Under the pieces are notes generated by a model. The model was not told the origin of the DNA, made no database searches, and saw only the letters and a list, made by a program, of their open reading frames with translations. Shown here piece by piece: positions 1 to 5,195 of a DNA stretch of 5,195 bases (its first letter is position 1; every line of letters starts with the position of its first letter). The translations under genes were made by a program, and so were the position numbers. Source of the DNA: Spongiibacteraceae bacterium. GTDB taxonomy: Bacteria; Pseudomonadota; Gammaproteobacteria; Pseudomonadales; PIVM01. The DNA lies in assembly GCA_030618505.1 (NCBI GenBank), contig JAUXDF010000255.1, positions 1-5,195 on the forward strand. The letters run 5' to 3'.

Positions 1-147
1 CATACCGGTTATGACTATAGACGCATTCATCGTTTTATATGCATCATCATTAGTTATCTTCCCGCTTGTGACAAATAAGATAACGCTCAAGCTAAAGCAG
101 GTGCCTAAGCTGCCAACAAAAAAACCAAAAATTTTATTCCAAGTCAT
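1..147 (-). CDS. N-terminal part of an unrecognised membrane-anchored protein, cut by the window edge
   Basis: An open frame of 49 codons reads from an ATG at 147-145 down to base 1 with no stop, so the C-terminus lies outside the window. The start is well supported. AAAGGA at 158-153 sits 5 bases before the ATG, and an in-frame TAA at 159-157 rules out a longer version. The protein begins MTWNKIFGFFVGSLGTCF. Residues about 6-27 form one hydrophobic stretch after a short N-terminus with a single lysine (K5), followed by a polar segment with SGK and NDDAYK. This suggests a signal anchor or first transmembrane helix, with the rest probably outside the cytoplasm. I do not recognise the family. 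It lies downstream of the sigma/anti-sigma pair on the same strand, but the 413-bp gap with a repeat element and hairpin argues against a simple shared transcript. An opposite-strand frame over the same bases (11-229) has no ribosome binding site and looks like its shadow. Confidence 0.6.
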   Translation of the reverse strand, partial: MTWNKIFGFFVGSLGTCFSLSVILFVTSGKITNDDAYKTMNASIVITGM

Positions 148-302
148 GATTATCCTTTATCGTCAACGAAACTATAGACTGATCCAAATCGTACGCCCGA
201 GCGGAATAGGAGTGCCATTGGAGGCGTAATGAGTGATTATTGCTCAAATGGTAGTTGAAAGAAAATCGATCTGAGCCCTTAACTCTAAAGGGAGCTAACT
301 AG

Positions 303-442
303 TGCCCATCCAGAAATTAAACAAAGAGGTCATGGCCAACGCAAATCTGGCGACTTAAAGGCCTTAAAAAGGCCTAGGAGCTAGATTTGCGTTGGCCATG
401 ACCGGACTTGATTTTCGAAAATCAGCAGTTTCTGGTTAGGCA
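303..442. mobile_element. MITE-like non-autonomous element with nested inverted repeats
   Basis: This 140-bp element has 14-bp terminal inverted repeats: TGCCCATCCAGAAA at 303-316 and its complement at 429-442, with 12 of 14 bases matching. It is flanked on both sides by CTAG (299-302 and 443-446), which fits a 4-bp target duplication. Inside lies a second, perfect 21-bp inverted repeat (328-348 with 383-403), beginning GGTCATGGCC and ending AAATCT. At the tip is a third stem, AGGCCTT/AAGGCCT (359-365 with 369-375), around a three-base AAA loop. The right half also has a private 16-bp palindrome at 409-424. There is no transposase frame, so movement would need an enzyme encoded elsewhere. The size, terminal repeats and CTAG flanks resemble MITEs. 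A YTAR-type duplication is known for part of the IS5 family, but that assignment is only inference. Confidence 0.6.
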
Positions 443-474
443 CTAGTTATACATTTGGTCTGACAGGCTCACAC

Positions 475-526
475 TGATTATCCTGGAAATCTCAGCTGGA
501 GCCCTTTGAGTTTTCTAGGATTATCA
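475..526. repeat. Imperfect inverted repeat, 20-bp arms, possible 3'-end hairpin of the sigma operon
   Basis: The arms 475-494 (starting TGATTATCCTGG) and 507-526 pair at 17 of 20 positions around a 12-base loop. On the minus strand the hairpin begins 35 bases after the anti-sigma stop codon, so it could protect or end that transcript. No T-tract follows it on either strand, so it is not a canonical intrinsic terminator. It is separate from the MITE-like element 26 bases to its left and shares no obvious sequence with it. A role as another short repeat family is equally possible. Confidence 0.45.
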
Positions 527-560
527 CGCTGCAGTGCTGGAACCCGTAGATCAGAGATAT

Positions 561-803
561 TCAGTCTTTTTTTACTTTATTATTCGTAATGTGGCTAATC
601 GTCTCTTCCAACGCCTTATCAGAACAGGCTGGCTCTTCGAGTAATGTTTTCACGCTATCAATCGTCACCCCCAACTGCTTAACATAACGCCGACAGTGCA
701 CACACATCAGCAAATGCACATAGACCGAAATTCTCTTAGCCAGGGACAGCTCCCCGGAATGATAATCTCCCGCCAGCTCATTGACTTGTTTGCAATTTAA
801 CAT
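561..803 (-). CDS. Small zinc-finger anti-sigma factor (zf-HC2 / ZAS type)
   Basis: This 80-residue protein probably binds and holds the ECF sigma factor encoded just upstream, releasing it on a signal. It begins MLNCKQVNELAGDYHSG and has the anti-sigma zinc motif H30-x3-C34-x2-C37, with C4 as the likely fourth ligand, in the usual zf-HC2 order. No transmembrane helix is present, so it should act in the cytoplasm, like the soluble redox- or zinc-responsive members of the family. The tail after residue 44 is polar and ends with several lysines. I chose the ATG at 803 because it gives the typical 'MLxCK' start. The frame extends up to a TTG at 857, but that would put 18 unusual residues in front and overlap the sigma gene by 44 bases. 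The ATG is 10 bases after the sigma stop and has no clear Shine-Dalgarno sequence, so translational coupling is likely. The inducing signal is unknown. Confidence 0.82.
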   Translation of the reverse strand: MLNCKQVNELAGDYHSGELSLAKRISVYVHLLMCVHCRRYVKQLGVTIDSVKTLLEEPACSDKALEETISHITNNKVKKD

Positions 804-813
804 GGCAATGCCG

Positions 814-1479
814 CTAACCGCATGGTCTACAATTCCCCGTCGCCTGAAAATGTTCAATGGCCTCGTACAAGCTATTTCTTGCCCGGTGCAAAAGCACTCT
901 TATATTGGATGCACTGACATCCAGAATGTTACAAATCTCCTGCGAGGAATAATCCTCCAACTCCTTTAACTTTAAGGCAGCTCCCTGCAACGGCGGCAAA
1001 CGCTTGACTGTTAGCTCTATACATTCTTTGAGCTCTTCTTCAGAAAGAATGGCCTCCGGCGTTGCCAGTTCCCAGCGCGCTGGTGGAAGTGACCAATGGC
1101 CATTACTGCCATAGCGCTCTGCCATAACACCATTATCACTTTCCAGCCCCTCTAGGGAGCAGGAGCGTTTTTCCCGTCGAAAACGGCTTTTTGCCTCATT
1201 GGCAACAATGCGCAATAACCAGGTTTTAAGGCTGGAGCGCTGCTCAAAAGCGGGCAGTGCGCGCATCATCGCCAGCCAGGCTTCCTGAACGATTTCATCG
1301 GCTATGCTGTCACCGGCAATAGCCAAAGCCAGCGCACGCATGGAGGGCTGATAAAGGGGAATAATTTGTCGAAATGCGCTTTCATCCTGTTTGATCAGGC
1401 GATCGATAAGCGCAGCTTCACTTGCGCCCTGGCGCATGCCACCCGTGCTGGTTTTGTTGTTTTTATTCTCTCCTTTCAA
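814..1479 (-). CDS. ECF-type RNA polymerase sigma factor
   Basis: This 221-residue protein is an extracytoplasmic-function sigma-70 family factor that directs RNA polymerase to a small promoter set. Region 2 spans about residues 24-105, with the core-binding motif DEIVQEAWLAMMRAL (61-75) and the helix SSLKTWLLRIVANEAKSRFRR (82-102). A linker of about 40 residues contains GHWSLPPARWE (127-137), a W/PP/W pattern I associate with ECF groups encoded next to small zf-HC2 proteins. Region 4 spans about 145-211, with LPPLQGAALKL and the helix-turn-helix SSQEICNILDVSASNIRVLL binding the -35 element. The anti-sigma gene follows after 10 bases, which fixes the functional pairing. The start is uncertain. 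A TTG at 1479-1477 has GAGGG 7 bases upstream, whereas the first ATG (1437-1435, giving 207 residues) has no well-spaced ribosome binding site. The target regulon cannot be read from the window. Confidence 0.9.
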   Translation of the reverse strand: MKGENKNNKTSTGGMRQGASEAALIDRLIKQDESAFRQIIPLYQPSMRALALAIAGDSIADEIVQEAWLAMMRALPAFEQRSSLKTWLLRIVANEAKSRFRREKRSCSLEGLESDNGVMAERYGSNGHWSLPPARWELATPEAILSEEELKECIELTVKRLPPLQGAALKLKELEDYSSQEICNILDVSASNIRVLLHRARNSLYEAIEHFQATGNCRPCG

Positions 1480-1486
1480 GAGCCGG

Positions 1487-1491
1487 CCCTC
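1487..1491 (-). promoter_or_regulatory. Ribosome binding site supporting the TTG start of the sigma gene
   Basis: GAGGG on the minus strand lies 7 bases before the TTG at 1479-1477, a good spacing. A stronger-looking AAAGGAGAG (1476-1468) lies just inside the frame, but no ATG, GTG or TTG follows at a usable distance. The next in-frame ATG is 30 bases further on. The GAGGG sequence is therefore the best guide to the start. Confidence 0.4.
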
Positions 1492-1641
1492 AATCCATAT
1501 AAGTTATTGATTCAACGCTATATCACTCTTTTAACTGCAACGAAATAGTGCCATGTATGACGACAAAATCAAGTCACATTTTGCTTTTCAACAGCCGATA
1601 AGCTTGAAATAAGGCCATCGCAGCAGCCCATCGAGATGCGG

Positions 1642-1647
1642 TATAAT
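1642..1647 (+). promoter_or_regulatory. Consensus -10 box (TATAAT) of a likely hisC promoter
   Basis: A perfect TATAAT lies in the divergent intergenic region, 87 bases before the hisC start codon. It would give a leader of about 80 bases. No good -35 hexamer is found 16-18 bases upstream; the only TTGAAA (1604-1609) is 32 bases away. No TG precedes the box in the extended -10 position. The promoter may therefore need an activator, or the match may be chance. No histidine-rich leader peptide is visible between it and hisC. Confidence 0.4.
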
Positions 1648-1734
1648 ACGCGGCAAGCCTGATACATCACTTGGAATCGCATCCAAACTAACTCTCAGAA
1701 CCATTATTACAGGTAATTCTTACAGGACAGCTAT

Positions 1735-2805
1735 ATGAGCCGCTTTTGGAGTCCATTGGTACACGAGCTAACACCCTATGTGCCCGGTGAACAACCTAAA
1801 TCAAACACCTTGATCAAACTGAACACCAACGAAAATCCCTACCCGCCTTCACCCAAAGCAATTAAGGCGATCAAGGCCGAAGCGGCGGCATCACTGCGTC
1901 TGTATCCAGACCCCAACGCCGATCAACTCAAGGCGGCACTGGCAACCTATTACAATCTCGATTGCCAACAGGTGTTTGTCGGCAACGGCTCCGATGAGGT
2001 GCTGGCTCATACTTTTCAGGCGTTGCTTAAACAGCAACAACCCTTACTGATTCCCGATATCAGCTATAGCTTCTATCCGGTGTATTGCAGTTTGTATGAT
2101 GTAAAGCACCAGATGATCCCACTCACTGATAGCTTTGAAATTGACCTGCAGGATTACCAGAAAAACAACGGCGGCATAATTTTTCCAAACCCTAATGCAC
2201 CCACTGGACGCTTATTAGGCCTCTCAACTATTGAGGCTCTGCTGCAAAATAACCAAGATTCAGTGGTGGTGGTTGATGAAGCTTATATTGATTTTGGTGG
2301 CCAGTCTGCCGCATCCCTCGTGCCGCACTATGACAATCTGCTGGTTATTCAAACCCTCTCAAAGTCCCGCTCACTGGCAGGTCTTCGAGTCGGCTTTGCA
2401 CTTGGGCAGAGTGATTTAATTGAAGCACTGGAGCGAGTCAAAAACAGTTTTAACTCCTACCCTCTTGATCGCATCGCCATTGCCGGTGCTGTAGCTGCCA
2501 TTGAGGATAAGGAGTATTTTGAAACGATTACAGAAACGATTATTCAATCCCGGCAAACATTAAGCGATAGTTTGCAGGCGATGGACTTTGAGGTCGTCCC
2601 CTCAGCTGCCAACTTTGTTTTTGTCAGACATCCACAACACAAGGCCGAGCAGCTCGCCTCCGCCTTGCGCAAGCAATCCATCATCGTCCGGCATTTTCAC
2701 CAGCCACGAATTGAAGAGTATTTACGTATTACCGTGGGAACGGACGAGGAATGCAAAGCCTTGATCAAGGCTTTGCAGCTTATCCTGGGTCTTGAGCAGG
2801 CTTGA
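1735..2805 (+). CDS. hisC: Histidinol-phosphate aminotransferase
   Basis: This cytoplasmic PLP enzyme swaps the amino group between glutamate and imidazole-acetol phosphate to give histidinol phosphate in histidine synthesis. It is a complete fold-type I aminotransferase of 356 residues, the usual HisC length. The N-terminus MSRFWSPLVHELTPYVPGEQ and LNTNENPYPPSP (29-40) are typical of the Pseudomonas-type HisC. Other marks are FVGNGSDEVL (81-90), PNPNAPTG (151-158), DEAYIDF (181-187), the Schiff-base lysine K210 in TLSKSRSLAGLRVG, and the substrate-carboxylate arginine region LRITVGT (330-336). The ATG start has AGGA 7 bases upstream at 1724-1727. The gene stands alone, with no other his gene in the window, and is divergent from the sigma gene. 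Its stop is one base from the aqpZ stop on the other strand. A perfect 26-bp palindrome lies in codons 340-348. Some enzymes of this subfamily also act on aromatic amino acids, so a secondary role there cannot be excluded. Confidence 0.95.
   Translation: MSRFWSPLVHELTPYVPGEQPKSNTLIKLNTNENPYPPSPKAIKAIKAEAAASLRLYPDPNADQLKAALATYYNLDCQQVFVGNGSDEVLAHTFQALLKQQQPLLIPDISYSFYPVYCSLYDVKHQMIPLTDSFEIDLQDYQKNNGGIIFPNPNAPTGRLLGLSTIEALLQNNQDSVVVVDEAYIDFGGQSAASLVPHYDNLLVIQTLSKSRSLAGLRVGFALGQSDLIEALERVKNSFNSYPLDRIAIAGAVAAIEDKEYFETITETIIQSRQTLSDSLQAMDFEVVPSAANFVFVRHPQHKAEQLASALRKQSIIVRHFHQPRIEEYLRITVGTDEECKALIKALQLILGLEQA
2752..2777. repeat. Perfect 26-bp palindrome inside the 3' end of hisC
   Basis: The half-site TGCAAAGCCTTGA is followed directly by its exact complement, centred on TGATCA. 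It lies in hisC codons for C-K-A-L-I-K-A-L-Q (340-348). As RNA it could form an 11-bp stem with a GATC loop. Read from the other strand it begins 30 bases after the aqpZ stop, so it may mark the 3' end of aqpZ transcripts. No T-tract follows on either strand, so it is not a canonical terminator. The repeated K-A-L codons explain part of the symmetry. Confidence 0.6.
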
Positions 2806-2806
2806 A

Positions 2807-3505
2807 TCAGGCCTTCTCTTCTTCAAACCACTTATAAACCAAACCCGCTAAAATAGCACCGACGATAGGTGCCAACCAAAACAACCATAATTGTGAAAGT
2901 GCCCAATCACCTTGAAAAATGGCGACTCCGGTACTTCGCGCCGGATTCACTGAAGTATTGGTTACCGGAATGCTGATCAGATGAATCAGCGTAAGGCCCA
3001 AGCCAATAGCAATCGGCGCAAAACCCTGCGGCGCGCGCTGATCCGTTGCACCTAAAATAATAATCAAAAACATAAATGTCATTACTACTTCCGTGACTAA
3101 AGCCGCCAGCAAACTATAACCACCCGGTGAATGCTCGCCATAGCCGTTAGAGGCAAAACCTGCGCTCGCATCAAATCCGGCTTGCCCTGAGGCGATGACA
3201 AATAAAATAGCGGCACCGGCGATACCACCAGCCACCTGCGCTGAAATATAAGGCGCAAGCTCTCCAGTCGAAAACCGCCCTCCCGACCAAAGCCCAAGAG
3301 AAACAGCAGGATTTAAATGACAACCTGAGATATGACCAATAGCGAATGCCATGGTTAGTACAGTAAGCCCAAACGCAAAAGACACGCCAAGCAAGCCGAT
3401 GCCTACATCCGGGAAGGCGGCGGCTAGTACCGCACTACCACAACCTCCCAGCACCAGCCAAAATGTACCCATAAATTCTGCTGCCAGTTTTTTTGATAAT
3501 GTCAT
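2807..3505 (-). CDS. aqpZ: Aquaporin Z, water channel
   Basis: This inner-membrane protein lets water cross the membrane quickly and belongs to the major intrinsic protein family. Its 232 residues match the family length and give six transmembrane helices plus two half-helices. Both NPA motifs are intact: HLNPAVSLG (N65-P66-A67) and SVNPARSTG (N187-P188-A189). By position against E. coli AqpZ, the selectivity filter is F45, H175, T184 and R190, the water-specific set rather than the glycerol type. Long stretches such as FGLTVLTMAFA, GFASNGYGEHSPGGYS and LTLIHLISIPVTNTSVNPAR are nearly identical to AqpZ. The ATG start at 3505 has AAGGGG (3517-3512) 6 bases upstream. An extended -10 promoter lies about 55 bases further up, so the gene is probably transcribed alone, although readthrough from pgpA 142 bases upstream is possible. 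The C-terminus KWFEEEKA is short and acidic. Confidence 0.96.
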   Translation of the reverse strand: MTLSKKLAAEFMGTFWLVLGGCGSAVLAAAFPDVGIGLLGVSFAFGLTVLTMAFAIGHISGCHLNPAVSLGLWSGGRFSTGELAPYISAQVAGGIAGAAILFVIASGQAGFDASAGFASNGYGEHSPGGYSLLAALVTEVVMTFMFLIIILGATDQRAPQGFAPIAIGLGLTLIHLISIPVTNTSVNPARSTGVAIFQGDWALSQLWLFWLAPIVGAILAGLVYKWFEEEKA

Positions 3506-3560
3506 TATTTACCCCTTGTATCGTTATCGAATGGTTCCTGTAAACTTGTTTGCTTTCAAA

Positions 3561-3588
3561 CTTATAGCATGACAATCCACGAAGGCAA
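3561..3588 (-). promoter_or_regulatory. Extended -10 promoter for aqpZ
   Basis: On the minus strand, TTGCCT (3588-3583) and TATAAG (3566-3561) are separated by 16 bases. TG precedes the -10 box at the extended position (TGCTATAAG). This predicts transcription starting near 3553 with a leader of about 50 bases before the aqpZ ATG. It is the best sigma-70 match in the window. An imperfect GTTTG/CAAAC repeat just downstream of the -10 is too short to call an operator. Confidence 0.55.
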
Positions 3589-3647
3589 ATTTAAGTTGTT
3601 TTTATGCTGATTTTTTTAAACAATAATGGAACACCCCTGCTTATAAC

Positions 3648-4133
3648 CTATTGAACCAAAAAAGTGGCCAACAATTGCAAACACAATAAAGCAAATACCC
3701 CTGCCAATAGGTCATCCACCATAATCCCAAAACCACCCGCCACTCTTTTATCGAGCCAGCTAATCGGCCACGGTTTTAAAATATCAAAGATGCGGAACAA
3801 TACAAAACCGATAACAACCCACAGCCAGCCACTGGGCGCCATAAACATCGTTAGCCAATAACCCACAAACTCATCCCAAACAATACCGGGATGATCATGC
3901 ACACCGAGATCATCCGCCGTTTTACCACACAGATAAACACCCACCAGCGATGCGGCTAGCAATATTAATAGATAATACGTTGCTGACAAATCCTGCATTA
4001 ACAGAAAAAACGGTATTGCTGCCAAGGTTCCCATCGTGCCCGGCGCTTTTGGAGATAAACCGCTGCCAAAACCAAAGGCCAGCAAATGGACAGGATTTTT
4101 CATTGAAGGTTTAGTGGCCTGAAACTCAATCAT
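3648..4133 (-). CDS. pgpA: Phosphatidylglycerophosphatase A
   Basis: This inner-membrane enzyme removes the terminal phosphate from phosphatidylglycerophosphate to make phosphatidylglycerol. The 161-residue protein has the family motifs in order: FGSGLSPKAPGTMGTL (22-37), HDHPGIVWDEFVGYW (79-93), FRIFDILKPWPI (113-124), and a late acidic MVDDLLAGV (138-146). The conserved D87-E88, D117 and D140-D141 are the likely metal-binding or catalytic residues. Three or four hydrophobic segments separate these motifs. The ATG at 4133 shares its A with the thiL stop (TAATG) and has no Shine-Dalgarno sequence, so it is probably translated by coupling to thiL. A second Met at residue 11 (4103) is closer to the conserved domain but also lacks a ribosome site. 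No T-tract hairpin follows the TAG stop. Confidence 0.95.
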   Translation of the reverse strand: MIEFQATKPSMKNPVHLLAFGFGSGLSPKAPGTMGTLAAIPFFLLMQDLSATYYLLILLAASLVGVYLCGKTADDLGVHDHPGIVWDEFVGYWLTMFMAPSGWLWVVIGFVLFRIFDILKPWPISWLDKRVAGGFGIMVDDLLAGVFALLCLQLLATFLVQ

Positions 4134-5098
4134 TAGAAATGCTGGTATCCCATTTTTTTTATTGGATAAAGACTACCATCTTGACGATAGCATTCTATTT
4201 GTTGCCCTGTGGTAATTTCACCAATACATTGCAGAGGAAGCGCTAGGTTACCTGCAAGCTGCTCAACCGCACAACAATTTTCTGCACTCAAGGTAAAGCA
4301 CAGTTCATAGTCATCACCACCCGACAAGGCCCAAAGTTGCTGCTGTTCAGCTGTTGCCTGGCTGCGAAGACTACCGGAAAGCGGCAGACTATCAACATTA
4401 ACTTTTGCGCCACAATTTGATGCTTTGGTGATATGCCCAAGGTCAGCAAGTAGTCCATCAGAAATATCAATACAACTGCTTGCCAGTTCAGTCAGGGCCA
4501 AACCTAAACCAACACGCGCACTAGGGCGCAAGTAGCGCTGAATCAATGCCGATTCGTCTTCATTATAATGTGCTTTATTTTGCTGATACAGTGCCAGACC
4601 AGCGGCGGCATCACCCAACGATCCGGACACAAATATTTTGTCGCCTGGTTTGGCACCGGCACGGGTCATGTAAGAATTTTTATCCACCTGCCCATGGGCC
4701 TGTATCGCAATAGCAAGCGGGCCTTTGGTGGTATCACCGCCCACCAACGCCACCTGATATTGATTTGCCAATTGAGCCAGTCCGCGACTAAAACCTGCTA
4801 GCCAATGGGCATTATTTTCCGGCAAGGTGAGCGATAAAGTTATCCAGCAGGGTTCTGCGCCCATCGCTGCCAAGTCACTGAGATTAACCGCAAGACAACG
4901 ATAGCCAATATCTTCTGCGTTTGCATTCAGGGGAAAGTGAACATCGCCAAGCGAGCAATCAATACTCAGCACTAACTGGCAGCCCGCAGCAATATCAAGC
5001 ACGGCGGCATCATCACCAATACCCAAAGCAACATCGCTACGAGAAGGAGTTGCACCGGCAAAATATTTTTCGATTAATTGAAACTCTGAAAGTGCCAT
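4133..5098 (-). CDS. thiL: Thiamine-monophosphate kinase
   Basis: This cytoplasmic enzyme uses ATP to convert thiamine monophosphate to thiamine diphosphate, the last step of the pathway. The 321-residue protein has the AIRS/PurM-like fold and family length. Key motifs are GIGDDAAVL (26-34), SIDCSLGDVHF (45-55; many relatives have T-D in place of I-D), the signature AVNLSDLAAMGAEP (70-83), VGGDTTKGPLAI (119-130), ISDGLLADLGH (212-222) and SGGDDYELCFT (259-269). The aspartates D29, D30, D47, D74, D122, D214, D262 and D263 are the expected magnesium and nucleotide ligands. The start at 5098 is firm because an in-frame TAA lies 24 bases upstream, although the ribosome site is weak. It overlaps pgpA by one base. 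In many relatives nusB lies just upstream of thiL, but the bases that remain here do not look like the end of NusB. Confidence 0.96.
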   Translation of the reverse strand: MALSEFQLIEKYFAGATPSRSDVALGIGDDAAVLDIAAGCQLVLSIDCSLGDVHFPLNANAEDIGYRCLAVNLSDLAAMGAEPCWITLSLTLPENNAHWLAGFSRGLAQLANQYQVALVGGDTTKGPLAIAIQAHGQVDKNSYMTRAGAKPGDKIFVSGSLGDAAAGLALYQQNKAHYNEDESALIQRYLRPSARVGLGLALTELASSCIDISDGLLADLGHITKASNCGAKVNVDSLPLSGSLRSQATAEQQQLWALSGGDDYELCFTLSAENCCAVEQLAGNLALPLQCIGEITTGQQIECYRQDGSLYPIKKMGYQHF

Positions 5099-5121
5099 CG
5101 GTAATTGTAGATTCTGCCTTT

Positions 5122-5167
5122 AAAACACTACCGGCAGCCTTGATCAGTGTGCTCCATGTAGTGTTTT
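5122..5167. repeat. 10-bp perfect inverted repeat with T-tracts, upstream of thiL
   Basis: AAAACACTAC (5122-5131) and its exact complement (5158-5167) flank a 26-base spacer. On the plus strand the second arm ends in a run of six T. On the minus strand the arm ends in TTTT and lies about 24 bases before thiL. It could act as a weak two-way terminator or attenuator, but the loop is long and the stem AT-rich. Confidence 0.35.
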
Positions 5168-5195
5168 TTGTATAACGCGGTAATCTCGAGAAGAG
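5128..5195 (-). CDS. Possible C-terminal tail of an unrecognised upstream gene
   Basis: A minus-strand frame enters from the right edge and ends with a TAG at 5130-5128, 29 bases before the thiL ATG. Its last residues read ITALYKKHYMEHTDQGCR. The spacing fits the previous gene of a thiL operon. With only 21 complete codons, however, it cannot be told from chance: a second frame ending in TGA at 5146-5144 is also open. The tail does not resemble the C-terminus of NusB, the common neighbour. The stop codon overlaps the inverted repeat at 5122-5131. Confidence 0.25.
   Translation of the reverse strand, partial: LLEITALYKKHYMEHTDQGCR

Larger units (their letters stand above)
148..560. other. 413-bp intergenic region with a repeat element and a hairpin
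   Basis: No convincing gene is visible on either strand between the truncated membrane gene and the anti-sigma gene. From left to right it holds the ribosome binding site of the truncated gene (153-158) and a short imperfect stem CCCTT/AAGGG at 276-280 and 288-292. It then holds the MITE-like element with its apparent target duplication (299-446) and a second inverted repeat at 475-526. A nine-codon plus-strand frame at 229-258 follows a GGAGG sequence, but nothing else supports it. No clear sigma-70 promoter for the left-edge gene was found. Confidence 0.6.

Noticed and set aside
11..229. Plus-strand 72-codon open frame at the left edge
   Set aside because: It has no ribosome binding site and unlikely composition, and it is antisense to a better-supported minus-strand start at 147.
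229..258. Nine-codon plus-strand frame after GGAGG
   Set aside because: It is too short, with no context, no downstream gene on that strand within reach and no leader-peptide character.
328..403. CRISPR repeat pair
   Set aside because: The two copies are inverted, not direct, and there are only two.
304..441. Integron attC site, because GTTAGGC occurs at 435-441
   Set aside because: The left partner reads GCCCATC rather than RYYYAAC. The 21-bp inner arms are perfectly paired without the extra-helical bases of attC, and no integrase or cassette array is visible.
561..857. Longer anti-sigma protein starting at a TTG at 857
   Set aside because: It would overlap the sigma gene by 44 bases and add 18 residues before the typical MLxCK start of the family.
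1553..1612. 20-codon frame in the sigma-hisC intergenic region, considered as a his leader peptide
   Set aside because: It has no histidine run, no ribosome site and no attenuator hairpin after it.
3590..3647. Terminator after pgpA in the AT-rich stretch
   Set aside because: A/T runs are present but no GC-rich stem precedes them on the minus strand.
4921..5175. Plus-strand 84-codon frame over the thiL 5' end
   Set aside because: It is antisense to the well-supported thiL start and shows no family features.

Overview
The window looks like chromosomal DNA of a Gammaproteobacterium. The evidence is a HisC of the Pseudomonas/Cellvibrio-like type, an AqpZ very close to the E. coli protein, and a thiL-pgpA pair in the usual gammaproteobacterial order. 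Base composition is moderate and intergenic DNA is AT-rich. A marine lineage near Cellvibrionales or Oceanospirillales would fit, but that is inference from gene character, not from a search.

Layout. (1) Left edge, minus strand: the first 49 codons of an unrecognised membrane-anchored protein, running off the window. (2) Positions 148-560 are non-coding. They carry a compact 140-bp MITE-like element with nested inverted repeats and an apparent CTAG target duplication, followed by a separate 20-bp-arm hairpin. (3) Positions 561-1479, minus strand: a two-gene unit of an ECF sigma factor and a small soluble zinc-finger (zf-HC2) anti-sigma factor. (4) Positions 1480-1734 form a divergent intergenic region with a consensus TATAAT box. 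(5) Positions 1735-2805, plus strand: hisC, convergent with (6) aqpZ on the minus strand, with one base between their stop codons. A perfect 26-bp palindrome lies in the hisC 3' end. (7) Positions 3561-3588 hold a good extended -10 promoter for aqpZ. (8) Positions 3648-5098, minus strand: thiL followed by pgpA, overlapping by one base (TAATG). (9) Right edge: a possible C-terminal tail of an unrecognised upstream gene and a 10-bp inverted repeat flanked by T-tracts.

How the genes relate. The sigma/anti-sigma pair is a self-contained regulatory switch. Its inducing signal and regulon are not visible, although a thiol/zinc-type sensor is plausible from the ZAS motif. hisC (histidine biosynthesis), aqpZ (water channel), thiL (last step of thiamine diphosphate synthesis) and pgpA (phosphatidylglycerol synthesis) are housekeeping genes. 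They share a neighbourhood rather than a pathway, except for the thiL-pgpA translational pair. I see no strong candidate for a wholly new biological system. The least explained material is the nested-palindrome element and hairpin at 296-526 and the truncated membrane gene beside it.
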